Source: Flavobacteriaceae bacterium UBA6268
GTDB taxonomy: Bacteria > Bacteroidota > Bacteroidia > Flavobacteriales > Flavobacteriaceae
Length of the DNA: 64,000 nucleotides
Assembly (NCBI GenBank): GCA_002440705.1
Contig: DJVA01000068.1
Span: 9,690-73,689 of the forward strand
Reading direction: 5' to 3'
Shown here: piece by piece, positions 49,954 to 58,667 of the stretch
Position numbering within the stretch: the first letter of the stretch is position 1
Layout of the letters: each line of letters begins with the position of its first letter
Notes under the pieces: model-generated
Databases searched by the model: none
Told to the model about the DNA's origin: nothing
Seen by the model: only the letters and a program-made list of their open reading frames with translations
Program-made: the position numbers and the translations under genes

Positions 49954-51093
49954 TTGAAGATCAATTACTCCCAACGCATTTTTGGATTGGACGTTATGCG
50001 TGCCATGGCCATTCTTTTTGTGGTATGCTCACATTCGCTTTGGGTTTTTCCTAGCCAAACTGGAAGCTTCCAAACCTTGTTACGATTTGCCGGATTTTTA
50101 GGGGTCGAGGTTTTTTTTGTGCTCAGCGGATTTTTAATAGGGAATCTTTTATTCAAATTATTTACCGCTCCCAATTTTAGCCCCAAAAAACTGGGCTATT
50201 TTCTTGTGCGGCGCTGGTTTCGCACTTTTCCCAATTATTATCTCGCTCTTATTCTCAACATTGTTATCGTATGGTATTTGGGAAGGGAATTGCCCGAAAC
50301 CCTGGGCAGGTATTTCTTTTTTCTGCAGAATACTACTTTTGGGATGGATATTTTTTTTACCGAATCGTGGAGTCTTCCAATAGAGGAATTTGCCTACCTC
50401 CTGGGCCCCATACTCTTGTATGCGTTGCTTTTACTAAAAATTCCCTTTTCACGGAAGATAGTGTTTCTGGTCATTACCCTTTTAGTCCTTATATTTTTTT
50501 TGGGAAGCAAAATCATCTACCAGTTAAACCACGGAGAAACCACTATGGATTTTTGGAACATCCATCTTAAAGCGGTCGTACTTTACAGAGTCGATTCTAT
50601 TTATTACGGAGTGTTGGCAGCTTATCTGTACAATGTTTTTCCAAAACTTTGGGAACGTCATAAAACCACTATGTTTTTGGCTTCCATTGTGATGTTTTTA
50701 GGATTGCATTTGGGTGTGACAAAGCTTTCCGATGCTGTCGAAATAGGCTCTTGGATGATGAATGTATGGTACCTTCCCTGTTGTTCCTTGAGCATAGCCT
50801 TGTCCCTTCCCTTTTTTTCAACTTGGAAAAAAACTACAGGGTGGAGTTTGAAGAGCATTACCTTTATTAGCCTGATTTCCTATTCCATGTACCTGCTGCA
50901 TTATTCGATCGTCCTTCAATTGATGCATTATTTTATTGGGTTGCAAGAAGGTTCCTGGGGCTATCAAGTTGTCTTTTCAATAGGTTATATGACGGTAACA
51001 GTATTGTGTTCCTATTTACTGTATCGATGGTACGAAAAACCGTTGATGAATTTGAGAGACCACAGCAAGGTGAAAAAGTGGTTTGTGATCTAA
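49954..51093 (+). CDS. Integral membrane acyltransferase (acyltransferase_3 family)
   Basis: A 379-residue inner-membrane enzyme with about ten hydrophobic helices. The start is a TTG at 49954: the conserved first-helix motif RIFGLDVMRAMAILFVVCSHS lies right behind it, and the next ATG (49996) would remove half of the motif. The family His is in CSHSLWVF. Further segments: GVEVFFVLSGFLIGNLLFK, PNYYLALILNIVIVWYLG, TESWSLPIEEFAYLLGPILLYALL. It probably O-acylates a surface polysaccharide or lipid. A weak TACCTTCG -7 element lies at 49927-49934. Confidence 0.88.
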   Translation: MKINYSQRIFGLDVMRAMAILFVVCSHSLWVFPSQTGSFQTLLRFAGFLGVEVFFVLSGFLIGNLLFKLFTAPNFSPKKLGYFLVRRWFRTFPNYYLALILNIVIVWYLGRELPETLGRYFFFLQNTTFGMDIFFTESWSLPIEEFAYLLGPILLYALLLLKIPFSRKIVFLVITLLVLIFFLGSKIIYQLNHGETTMDFWNIHLKAVVLYRVDSIYYGVLAAYLYNVFPKLWERHKTTMFLASIVMFLGLHLGVTKLSDAVEIGSWMMNVWYLPCCSLSIALSLPFFSTWKKTTGWSLKSITFISLISYSMYLLHYSIVLQLMHYFIGLQEGSWGYQVVFSIGYMTVTVLCSYLLYRWYEKPLMNLRDHSKVKKWFVI

Positions 51094-51231
51094 TAATTCA
51101 TAAACCTTTAAAAAAATACCATAAAAATCTTCATTTCAATAAAAAATAAATATTAAAAGGCGTATTCTTTGAAATATATTTATTAAATAAGCTAAAACAC
51201 TGATTTATTTTTAAGCTTCGTTAAAATTTCG

Positions 51232-51239
51232 TAATTTTG
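51232..51239 (+). promoter_or_regulatory. -7 element TAATTTTG of aconitase
   Basis: A perfect TAnnTTTG, 24 bp before the ATG at 51264. It overlaps the first codon of the longer frame starting at 51237, which is therefore rejected. Confidence 0.7.
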
Positions 51240-51263
51240 CAACACTTCAAAAACGACTCAATT

Positions 51264-53531
51264 ATGGCATTCGATTTCGACATGATTAAAAAGGTTTACA
51301 GTCAGATTCCAGCACGCGTGGATAAGGCTCGGGAAATCACCGGAAAACCTTTAACCTTATCTGAAAAAATTCTTTACAGTCACTTATGGGAGGCTACCCC
51401 AACCCATGCTTATGTTAGGGGAAAGGATTATGTTGATTTTGCCCCAGACAGGGTTGCTTGCCAAGATGCAACCGCTCAAATGGCTCTCTTACAATTCATG
51501 CAGGCCGGGAAATCCAAGGTAGCGGTTCCAACTACGGTGCACTGCGATCATTTGATTCAGGCTAAAGTGGGCGCGGAACAGGATTTGAAAACGGCCCTGT
51601 CTACGAGTAACGAAGTGTTTCATTTTTTAGAGTCCGTTTCCAATAAGTACGGCATCGGATTCTGGAAGCCCGGAGCAGGGATTATCCATCAAGTAGTTCT
51701 GGAAAATTATGCATTTCCGGGCGGAATGATGATTGGTACCGATTCCCATACGGTAAATGCTGGCGGACTCGGAATGGTTGCAATAGGCGTAGGAGGGGCC
51801 GATGCCGTTGATGTTATGGCAGGAATGGCATGGGAACTTAAATTCCCAAAATTGATTGGTGTACGTTTAACTGGAAAACTTTCGGGATGGACCGCCCCAA
51901 AGGATGTGATTTTGAAGGTTGCAGAAATTTTGACCGTTAAAGGAGGAACTGGCGCCATTGTGGAATACTTTGGACCCGGTGCAAAAGCGATGTCGTGTAC
52001 CGGAAAAGGGACTATTTGTAATATGGGGGCTGAAATAGGTGCCACTACCTCTACGTTTGGATACGATGAATCCATGGAACGTTACTTAAGAGCCACCGAC
52101 CGTGCCCAAATAGCCGACGAGGCCAATAAAATTAAAGCCTACCTTACTGCTGATCCTGAGGTATATGCCAACCCCGAACAGTATTTCGATCAAGTAATCG
52201 ATATCAACCTTACAGAATTATTGCCCCATTTGAATGGACCTTTTACTCCCGACCTGGCCACTCCAGTAGGAACCATGCATGATAAGGCCATAAAAAATGA
52301 CTGGCCTCTTAAAGTAGAATGGGGATTGATAGGCTCCTGCACCAACTCTTCCTATGAGGATTTGTCTAGGGCTTCTTCCATTGCACAACAGGCATTGGAT
52401 AAAAAGTTAAAAACCAAAGCCGAATTTGGGATTAATCCTGGATCGGAACAGGTTCGTTACACCGCTGAAAGGGACGGGATTTTGCAAATATTCGAAAAAC
52501 TTGAGGCAAAAATATTTACCAACGCCTGTGGACCATGTATTGGTCAATGGGCACGTTACGAAGATCCAAAAAATGCCCCAAAAAATTCAATTGTTCACTC
52601 CTTCAACAGAAATTTTGCCAAAAGGGCCGATGGCAATCCCAACACCCATGCATTTGTGGCGTCTCCTGAGCTAACAGCTGCTATTGCTATTGCCGGACGA
52701 TTGGATTTTAATCCGCTTACCGATAGCTTAATCAACGAGGAAGGCGATGAAGTAATGTTAGACGAGCCAACAGGATGGGAATTGCCTCCAAAAGGTTTTG
52801 AGGTTAAAGACAATGGGTATTTGGAACCCGTAGCCGATGGAAGCCATGTAGTGGTGAAAGTAGATCCTAATTCGGAACGATTGCAATTACTGGAGCCTTT
52901 TGTGCCTATTCAAAACAGTGATTTGCAAGGCATGAAATTATTGATCAAAGCCTATGGAAAATGCACGACTGATCATATTTCCATGGCGGGACCTTGGTTG
53001 CGTTTTAGAGGGCATTTGGATAACATCTCCAATAACTGTTTGATTGGTGCCGTGAATGCCTTCAACATGAAAACCAACTTGGTGAAAAACCAACTTACAG
53101 GCGATTACGAAGGCGTCCCCGATGCCCAACGTGCCTATAAGGCCAAGGGCATTAAAACCATCGTCGTTGGCGATCACAACTATGGAGAAGGTTCTTCCCG
53201 TGAGCATGCAGCTATGGAACCCCGTTTTTTGGGCGTTGCCGTAGTACTGGTAAAATCCTTTGCCCGTATCCATGAAACCAACTTGAAAAAACAAGGAATG
53301 TTGGGGATTACCTTTGCCAATGAAAAGGATTACGATTTGATTCAGGAAGACGATACGTTCAACTTTGTTGATATTGCCGATTTTGCTCCTGATAAGCAAC
53401 TTACTATCGAAGTGATTCACAAGGATGGAAGCAAGGATATCATTAAGGCAAACCATTCCTATAACGATGCTCAAATAGCTTGGTTTCGGGAGGGGTCTGC
53501 CTTGAATTTAATTAAAAAGCAGAATGCTTAA
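51264..53531 (+). CDS. acnA: Aconitate hydratase, mitochondrial type
   Basis: A 755-residue [4Fe-4S] enzyme of the TCA cycle converting citrate to isocitrate. ATG at 51264. Motifs: GTDSHTVNAGGLGMVAIGVGGADAVDVMAG, the cluster Cys in GLIGSCTNSSYED and in NACGPCIGQWAR (two Cys), NRNFAKRADGNPNTHAFVASPE, and the swivelling domain YGKCTTDHISMAGPWLRFRGH ... GDHNYGEGSSREHAAMEPR. Length and order are those of mitochondrial-type aconitases, typical for Bacteroidota. The gene symbol is by convention; acn is equally valid. Confidence 0.96.
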   Translation: MAFDFDMIKKVYSQIPARVDKAREITGKPLTLSEKILYSHLWEATPTHAYVRGKDYVDFAPDRVACQDATAQMALLQFMQAGKSKVAVPTTVHCDHLIQAKVGAEQDLKTALSTSNEVFHFLESVSNKYGIGFWKPGAGIIHQVVLENYAFPGGMMIGTDSHTVNAGGLGMVAIGVGGADAVDVMAGMAWELKFPKLIGVRLTGKLSGWTAPKDVILKVAEILTVKGGTGAIVEYFGPGAKAMSCTGKGTICNMGAEIGATTSTFGYDESMERYLRATDRAQIADEANKIKAYLTADPEVYANPEQYFDQVIDINLTELLPHLNGPFTPDLATPVGTMHDKAIKNDWPLKVEWGLIGSCTNSSYEDLSRASSIAQQALDKKLKTKAEFGINPGSEQVRYTAERDGILQIFEKLEAKIFTNACGPCIGQWARYEDPKNAPKNSIVHSFNRNFAKRADGNPNTHAFVASPELTAAIAIAGRLDFNPLTDSLINEEGDEVMLDEPTGWELPPKGFEVKDNGYLEPVADGSHVVVKVDPNSERLQLLEPFVPIQNSDLQGMKLLIKAYGKCTTDHISMAGPWLRFRGHLDNISNNCLIGAVNAFNMKTNLVKNQLTGDYEGVPDAQRAYKAKGIKTIVVGDHNYGEGSSREHAAMEPRFLGVAVVLVKSFARIHETNLKKQGMLGITFANEKDYDLIQEDDTFNFVDIADFAPDKQLTIEVIHKDGSKDIIKANHSYNDAQIAWFREGSALNLIKKQNA

Positions 53532-53550
53532 ATTATGGAATAGTATAATG

Positions 53551-53580
53551 AAAACCCTTACTCCCCGTAAGGGTTTTTTT
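53551..53580 (+). terminator. Terminator of aconitase
   Basis: AAAACCCTTAC pairs with GTAAGGGTTTT (4-nt loop) with further T. Its T-run touches the stop of the convergent nucleotidyltransferase gene (53579). Confidence 0.88.
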
Positions 53581-54394
53581 ATTTCCTCTTTTCCAAAAAA
53601 GCCTCCACCTTCGCAATATCCTCCTTCGAAGTCAAATCGGGGACATGCTCCTTTACTGGGATTCCTTTTACCAAAATACCTGCTTTCACCATTGCTAAAA
53701 TGGCGTTGGGTAATTCCTTTTCTTGTCGGGCAGGGTGCAGGGGGCAATCCCGCAAATAAGTAAAAGCATCCCTGCCATGAAGTTTCCAAAGATTCATGCT
53801 CACCCTAAGCACACCTTGGGTATCCCGGTAATTTTCGGCTACTGCCTCAGTAGGTTTTTCAATTATGTCTCGCAAATAACCCTCTTGGTTTTGTATTACG
53901 AGCGCGAAGGAAAGAATGCGTTCTTTCTGAAATTCCAGTCCGTCCCTATCATAACTAATGAAGGCATTGGGTGTTTTTTCGGTTCGAAGCAATTCCAATG
54001 CCCTTACTGAATACAGGTTATCACTATTGCACACCACGAAACACTCATTTCTCAATTGAGGAAATTGCTCAAGGGTTTGCAACACTGCATCGGCGGTACC
54101 CAAGGGCTTTTCCCGTCCTTCAGGGATATTTTGGTGCGCAAAGGATAACTTCAACCCGGGTATTGGGTTGTTTATAAGATAGTCTTTAAAGGCATTGGCT
54201 TCTTTCCCAACCACCAAAATTACTTTTGTATAACCGGCCTTTTTGGCATTTTGCAACAAATATTCAATCACGGGCTTTTGACTTTTCCCCAAGGGGAGCA
54301 ATGCTTTTCCTTTAAAATCATGAGTATCCTCTAGCGATTGTTTCATGCGGGAAGAAGCCCCAGCGGCCAATATGATTAAGGTATTATGCATCAT
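53579..54394 (-). CDS. Sugar-phosphate nucleotidyltransferase
   Basis: A 271-residue Rossmann-like enzyme. The N-terminal nucleotide loop is LIILAAGASSRMKQS. KGKALLPLGKSQKPVIEYLL and VILVVGKEANAFKDYLI follow. A metal-binding segment is at FVVCNSDNLYS, and IIEKPTEAVAENYR is further along. It should join a sugar-1-phosphate with an NTP; which one cannot be read. The start (Met1 or Met2) lies inside the end of the GHMP kinase gene (11-bp overlap). Last gene of the operon GH109-kinase-nucleotidyltransferase. Confidence 0.88.
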   Translation of the reverse strand: MMHNTLIILAAGASSRMKQSLEDTHDFKGKALLPLGKSQKPVIEYLLQNAKKAGYTKVILVVGKEANAFKDYLINNPIPGLKLSFAHQNIPEGREKPLGTADAVLQTLEQFPQLRNECFVVCNSDNLYSVRALELLRTEKTPNAFISYDRDGLEFQKERILSFALVIQNQEGYLRDIIEKPTEAVAENYRDTQGVLRVSMNLWKLHGRDAFTYLRDCPLHPARQEKELPNAILAMVKAGILVKGIPVKEHVPDLTSKEDIAKVEAFLEKRK

Positions 54395-55505
54395 GGTGAC
54401 AACTACCGTTACTAATCTTTACAGGATAGGCTTTTTTGGCTCCAGCTTTCATAAACGCTTGAATAATATCAACTTCGCTTTCTTTGGGAGCCAAAACTAC
54501 TGCGCAACCACCACCTCCCGAACCCACAATTTTTCCACCATATGCTCCTGCTGTTTGTGCCGCTTCCAGCATGGCATCAATTTTAGGATGGGAGACCAAT
54601 AATTTATTTTTTAATACGTCGTGGTGATGTGTCATCAATACTCCCATTTTTTTGGCATCAGGCTTAGGTTGTTGAAACTCGGCCAATGCTGTTTGGGTGA
54701 GGTAGTGATTAGTGACCGCAGCATCAAAATAAGGGAAAAGGTGAGGGCCTAAAATAGATTCGTATTTTGGGATATCTTCCACTGTTGCCTTGTGAATGTT
54801 AAAATTGGGTTGTTGAAAAAGGATTTTTTCTATAGCTTTTTCCGCAAGTTCACGAGTGTTTTTAAGCGTTCCAAGGGTTTCCTTTGCAATCCCCGATTCT
54901 GCCAAAATCATTGTTTCCAGTTTGCTCCCAAGGATTGAGTATGTGTCATTTTGGGTGTTTAAAAAGATACTATTTCCTATGGCAATGGTATACTGATCCA
55001 TTTTTCCGCCTGGGGAATGGTGCTCTACCACTTCGGCTTCATAAGCCATTTTTGCAATCAGATCAGGTGTTATCTTTTGGTTGCATCCAAAAGCCTTCAG
55101 CAGGAGATGTATCCATCCCACCACCAAGGCAGAGGAACTGGAAACCCCTGCGTTTATAGGAATATCGCTAGTGAGGGTTACCGTAAGCCCTTCCGAAGGA
55201 ACACATCCATGGCGCCTTGCTACCCGCAGCCCAGCCACGAAAAAATCGATTGGCTTTTCGGATTTTTGCTGTTCTGGATCTATATAAATAATCCGGGTTT
55301 GTCCTACATCGGGCAGTACCATTTCAAAATACTCTTTTCCGTTGGGAATAGCCCTAAATGCCATATAGCGATTAATGGCACAGGCAATAATGGGCAACCC
55401 CAAATAATCTTGATGATCGCCAAAAAGACAAACCCTACCTGGTGCACGCACTGCAATTTTTTTCACTCTTGAAGGGAAGTCATTTAATAGTGGTCTTTCA
55501 TCCAA
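54384..55505 (-). CDS. GHMP-family sugar kinase (galactokinase-like)
   Basis: A 373-residue kinase with all three GHMP motifs: RAPGRVCLFGDHQDYLGLPIIA (motif 1, galactokinase-like), DIPINAGVSSSSALVVGWI (motif 2, ATP loop) and IVGSGGGGCAVVLAP (motif 3). EVVEHHSPGGKMDQYTIAIG carries the catalytic Asp. It phosphorylates a sugar at C1, as galactokinase and GalNAc kinase do. Its start overlaps the GH109 gene by 22 bp and its end overlaps the nucleotidyltransferase by 11 bp. Confidence 0.9.
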   Translation of the reverse strand: MDERPLLNDFPSRVKKIAVRAPGRVCLFGDHQDYLGLPIIACAINRYMAFRAIPNGKEYFEMVLPDVGQTRIIYIDPEQQKSEKPIDFFVAGLRVARRHGCVPSEGLTVTLTSDIPINAGVSSSSALVVGWIHLLLKAFGCNQKITPDLIAKMAYEAEVVEHHSPGGKMDQYTIAIGNSIFLNTQNDTYSILGSKLETMILAESGIAKETLGTLKNTRELAEKAIEKILFQQPNFNIHKATVEDIPKYESILGPHLFPYFDAAVTNHYLTQTALAEFQQPKPDAKKMGVLMTHHHDVLKNKLLVSHPKIDAMLEAAQTAGAYGGKIVGSGGGGCAVVLAPKESEVDIIQAFMKAGAKKAYPVKISNGSCHHDA

Positions 55506-56845
55506 TTGTAGGGGAGTCGTTTTACCCAGTTACCACGGGTAAAATCGGGGAAATCCTGCACTTCACCTCCATTGGCAATAGAAACCTCCGAAAGCGGGGT
55601 TACGGCACTCCAGGCAGCTGCATCGTAAGCATCCAATGGCGGAGCGATGTTCTTTTTGGCACTTTCCACAAAGGCTTGCAATACAAAAAAGTCCATCCCA
55701 CCGTGACCCGATCCTTCGGCCGTTTCGGCATATTTTTTCCATAAAGGATGATCGTATTGTTCCAGCCATTTAGTGGCTTCATCCCATTGATGGGGCTTTT
55801 CGGTCTTGTCTTCAATATAGATACGGTTGCCATCCACTTCCCAAATCCCTTCACTGCCTTGCACCCTAAAACCCAACGAATAGGGGCGTGGCGAGTTGCA
55901 ATCATGGGTCACGATAATGGTCTCGCCATTGTAGGTTTCAATCATGGAAGTAATGATATCCCCCTGTTTAAATTTCAGTTTTGCATTGGGGTGTTTTTCA
56001 CCGCCCACCTTGACAATGTAATTATGGAGCCCAACCCCTTTGGTGGCCATCGAGGAAATGCGCATCAGTCGGTTCCCTCTGTTTATATTACTCATTACAG
56101 CAATAGGCCCTAAACCATGGGTGGGGTAGACATCGGCATTTCGCAGCAGGGAATGTTGGGTACGCCAAGCCGATTCGGAGATACCTTTTTCGCCAAATTC
56201 GGCACCTCTTCCGTACGGAGTTTTCCCATCGTTGAATTTTACAAAACGCAAGTCGTGCTGGTAACCGCACCGAAAATGCAGTAATTCACCAAAAAGATTT
56301 TGACGTACCATGTTGAGGACCGCCATGATATCCCTACGGTAGCATACATTTTCCAGAATCATTAAATGGCTTCCAGTTTCTTCGTGGGTATTCACCAAAT
56401 CCCAACATTCTTCCATGGTATTGGCCGCCGAAACTTCGACCCCAGTAAATTTTCCTGCTTTCATGGCGTCTACGGCCATTCGGGTATGCCATAGCCAGGG
56501 AGTTGCAATAATAACGGCCTCCACTTCTTGGAGGTCCAGGAGATTTCGGTAATCATACTCATCTTTTCCAAATACTTTGGGCTTTGGCATGCCCGCTTTT
56601 TGGATCAAATCGAGTGCAATGCCATTTCGGCGTTCATCGATATCACAAATGGCCGTTATTACACAGTCGTTTCGATAGAGAATGTTCTGCAAATGATTGG
56701 TACCGCGAAGTCCAACTCCAATAAGCCCAATTTTAAGGGGGTTGTCCGACCCCTCCAAATTTCCTGCAAAAGAAAGATGCGGTGAAATAGCGATTCCGGC
56801 TCCTACAAGAGCGGATTGTTTCATAAAAATCCTACGATTGCCCAT
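55484..56845 (-). CDS. GH109-like Gfo/Idh/MocA enzyme (probable alpha-N-acetylgalactosaminidase)
   Basis: A 453-residue NAD-dependent oxidoreductase-fold protein. The N-terminus MGNRRIFMKQSALVGAGIAISP is a twin-arginine-like export signal. The Rossmann domain has GLIGVGLRGTNHLQNIL, ICDIDERR, VEAVIIATPWLWHTRMAVDAMKAGKFTGVEVSAANTMEE, NVCYRRDIMAVLNMV and FRCGYQHDLR; the end is SGHGGMDFFVLQAFVESAK. The order and length fit GH109, whose members cleave alpha-GalNAc through a transient NAD redox step. A plain sugar dehydrogenase is the alternative. First gene of a three-gene overlapping operon. Confidence 0.83.
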   Translation of the reverse strand: MGNRRIFMKQSALVGAGIAISPHLSFAGNLEGSDNPLKIGLIGVGLRGTNHLQNILYRNDCVITAICDIDERRNGIALDLIQKAGMPKPKVFGKDEYDYRNLLDLQEVEAVIIATPWLWHTRMAVDAMKAGKFTGVEVSAANTMEECWDLVNTHEETGSHLMILENVCYRRDIMAVLNMVRQNLFGELLHFRCGYQHDLRFVKFNDGKTPYGRGAEFGEKGISESAWRTQHSLLRNADVYPTHGLGPIAVMSNINRGNRLMRISSMATKGVGLHNYIVKVGGEKHPNAKLKFKQGDIITSMIETYNGETIIVTHDCNSPRPYSLGFRVQGSEGIWEVDGNRIYIEDKTEKPHQWDEATKWLEQYDHPLWKKYAETAEGSGHGGMDFFVLQAFVESAKKNIAPPLDAYDAAAWSAVTPLSEVSIANGGEVQDFPDFTRGNWVKRLPYNWMKDHY

Positions 56846-56906
56846 GGGTAAATATTTTTCATAAAAATAACTTTTTTATTGCTGTAATTAGAATTGAGCC
56901 CAGCAA

Positions 56907-56926
56907 TTGTAAGCCTTTAATGTAAG
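56907..56926 (+). promoter_or_regulatory. Tandem half-sites upstream of the Crp/Fnr gene
   Basis: TTGTAAG (56907-56913) and ATGTAAG (56920-56926) are direct repeats 13 bp apart. They match the half-site of the palindrome at 57634-57653 and lie 41 bp before the regulator ATG. Confidence 0.45.
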
Positions 56927-56966
56927 ATTCGACCGAATTACCAATCAACCTTATAAAATTAATAAG

Positions 56967-57635
56967 ATGGATACCTTATGGTTTTTCGAAGATGTCAATC
57001 TATTTCAAATTCTTTGCCCACATAAATTCAAGGCATACAAGGAAACCCATCACTTTAACCGCTACCACAAACAGGATTATATCTATTTCGAAAAAGATTC
57101 GTCCAATAAGGTATATCTTATTGAAAAAGGGAAAGTTAAGATTGGCCATTACACGGAAGATGGTAAGGAAGTGGTTAAGGCCATCCTAACAAAAGGGGAA
57201 TTGTTTGGAGAGAAGGCCATCCTCGGGGAAGTAAAGCGGGACGAGTTTGCCATGGCGTTGGACAACCAAACATCGGTTTGCCCAATTGGGGTGGAAACCA
57301 TGCATGAATTGATGCGGGACAACAAATCGTTTAGCTTTAGGGTCTATAAATTGATTGGCTTTCGGATTAAAAAACTCGAACGACGTTTAGAACTGATTCT
57401 TTTCAAGGATGCGAGGACACGCGTGGAAGAATTTTTGAAGGAATTGGCCAAAGATTATGGGTATTGTTGTCCCATAACTGGTGAAACCATAGTTAAACAC
57501 CCCTATACGCAGAAAGAAATTGCGACTTTGATTGGTACTTCGCGTCCAACCTTCAATGCCATCATGAATGAATTTAAGGAGGAACAGAAAATAGATTTCC
57601 ACCGACATGAAATTCGTTTGAAATTTTCTGCCTAA
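56967..57635 (+). CDS. Crp/Fnr family transcriptional regulator
   Basis: A 222-residue regulator. The cyclic-nucleotide-like beta-roll spans about 30-120 (IYFEKDSSNKVYLIEKGKVKIGHYTEDGKEVVKAILTKGELFGEKAILGEVKRDEFAMAL). The dimer helix is about 125-150. The winged HTH is about 160-220 (VKHPYTQKEIATLIGTSRPTFNAIMNEFKEEQKI). No N-terminal Cys cluster of Fnr type is visible. Its stop overlaps a CRP-like palindrome, suggesting that it controls the next gene and perhaps itself. Confidence 0.92.
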   Translation: MDTLWFFEDVNLFQILCPHKFKAYKETHHFNRYHKQDYIYFEKDSSNKVYLIEKGKVKIGHYTEDGKEVVKAILTKGELFGEKAILGEVKRDEFAMALDNQTSVCPIGVETMHELMRDNKSFSFRVYKLIGFRIKKLERRLELILFKDARTRVEEFLKELAKDYGYCCPITGETIVKHPYTQKEIATLIGTSRPTFNAIMNEFKEEQKIDFHRHEIRLKFSA

Positions 57636-57653
57636 TGTAAGCCAGCTTACATT
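57634..57653 (+). promoter_or_regulatory. CRP-like palindrome AATGTAAG-N4-CTTACATT
   Basis: Perfect 8-bp arms with a 4-bp spacer. Read as 5-6-5 it is TGTAA-N6-TTACA, the geometry of CRP/FNR operators. It overlaps the regulator stop codon and sits about 20 bp before the TAGTTTTG -7 element, so it covers the -33 region of the downstream promoter. Confidence 0.72.
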
Positions 57654-57672
57654 TTAATGCAATCACAGGTGT

Positions 57673-57680
57673 TAGTTTTG
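57673..57680 (+). promoter_or_regulatory. -7 element TAGTTTTG of the lipoprotein gene
   Basis: A perfect TAnnTTTG, 24 bp before the ATG at 57705. The -33 region coincides with the palindrome and no TTG is present, as expected for an activator-dependent promoter. Confidence 0.65.
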
Positions 57681-57704
57681 GAGAAAATTCTAAAACTAAG
57701 CACT

Positions 57705-58607
57705 ATGAAAAAGATTGAATGGGGAATCATTTCCCTAACCCTGTTTTTAACATCCTGTAGTTCGGACGATGCTACGCCAAAGGACACTACTTCTACATTG
57801 AACTTAACCTTTAGCGGATTGGAAGATTTAGGTCCCAATTACCGCTATGAAGGATGGGTATTGGTTGACGGTGCCCCTGTTTCAACCGGAGTTTTTTCGG
57901 TAAACGCCAACGGTATTTTATCGCAGAGCAATTTTGAAGTACCCACCGACGCACTGGAAATGGCCACAAAATTTATACTGACCATAGAACCCAATCCAGA
58001 TCCCGATTCAAACCCTTCTGCACAAAAGTATCTGGCAGGCGATTTTAATCAGGATAGCGCGGCGGTGTCTACCGATGTTGCACCTGCTGTTGGGGATTTT
58101 TCGATGGTTTCGGGCGATTTTTTCCTTCGAACCCCTACCGACGAGGCCGAAGGGGACCCTAACAATGGTAACGATCAAAACGGTGTCTGGTTTGGACAAC
58201 CCGGGACGCCCCCTACTGCCTCGCTAAACCTGCCAGACCTTCCTGAAGGTTGGATCTATGAAGGTTGGGTTGTAGGAGATTCAGGACCACTTTCAACTGG
58301 AAGGTTTTCCAACGGTGCGATGATGGATGAAAATGCTGGTTTGGCCTCTAGTTTTGGAGGCACTGAAAAGTTAGGCCCCATGTTACCCGGGGAGGATTTT
58401 TTCAACAATGTACCTGCAGGAGAAACCTTTCCATTGGATATTCGTGGGCGTACTGTTGTAATTACTGTGGAGCCTGACCCCGATAACAGCCCCACGCCAT
58501 TTGCATTAAAACCACTAGCAGCTACAGCCGGTACTGATACTGCACCAAGTTTTTATGCATTTAATTTGAACTTGGGATCGTTCCCAATGGGTACAGCCAC
58601 TAGGTGA
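57705..58607 (+). CDS. Lipoprotein with two anti-sigma-K (RskA)-like domains
   Basis: A 300-residue lipoprotein. ATG at 57705; lipobox LFLTSC (Cys17) followed by SSDD. Two copies of an RskA C-terminal-like domain: about 30-140 (YRYEGWVLVDGAPVSTGVFSV, TIEPNPDPDSNPSAQKYLAG) and about 180-290 (WIYEGWVVGDSGPLSTGRFS, TVEPDPDNSPTPFALKPLAA). No sigma-binding N-domain is present, so it is not a complete anti-sigma factor. It is an outer- or periplasmic-facing protein of unknown role, probably controlled by the preceding Crp/Fnr regulator. Confidence 0.83.
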   Translation: MKKIEWGIISLTLFLTSCSSDDATPKDTTSTLNLTFSGLEDLGPNYRYEGWVLVDGAPVSTGVFSVNANGILSQSNFEVPTDALEMATKFILTIEPNPDPDSNPSAQKYLAGDFNQDSAAVSTDVAPAVGDFSMVSGDFFLRTPTDEAEGDPNNGNDQNGVWFGQPGTPPTASLNLPDLPEGWIYEGWVVGDSGPLSTGRFSNGAMMDENAGLASSFGGTEKLGPMLPGEDFFNNVPAGETFPLDIRGRTVVITVEPDPDNSPTPFALKPLAATAGTDTAPSFYAFNLNLGSFPMGTATR

Positions 58608-58616
58608 TTGTTTGTT

Positions 58617-58624
58617 TAATTTTG
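58617..58624 (+). promoter_or_regulatory. -7 element TAATTTTG of TlpA-like gene
   Basis: A perfect TAnnTTTG 10 bp after the lipoprotein stop. The predicted start (about 58630-58632) lies at the first bases of the hairpin. Confidence 0.55.
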
Positions 58625-58631
58625 TAATTTT

Positions 58632-58663
58632 AAGACGGAAAGCTGTACCCTTTCCGTCTTTTT
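58632..58663 (+). terminator. Hairpin plus T-run just before TlpA-like start codon
   Basis: AAGACGGAAAG pairs perfectly with CTTTCCGTCTT (11 bp, 7-nt loop), followed by TTT. The ATG at 58668 is 8 bp from the end of the stem. It terminates the lipoprotein gene and at the same time lies in the leader of the next. Confidence 0.75.
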
Positions 58664-58667
58664 GTCT

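Noticed and set aside
52938..53474. 178-codon open frame on the minus strand
   Set aside because: Antisense to the C-terminal aconitase domain; no family features.
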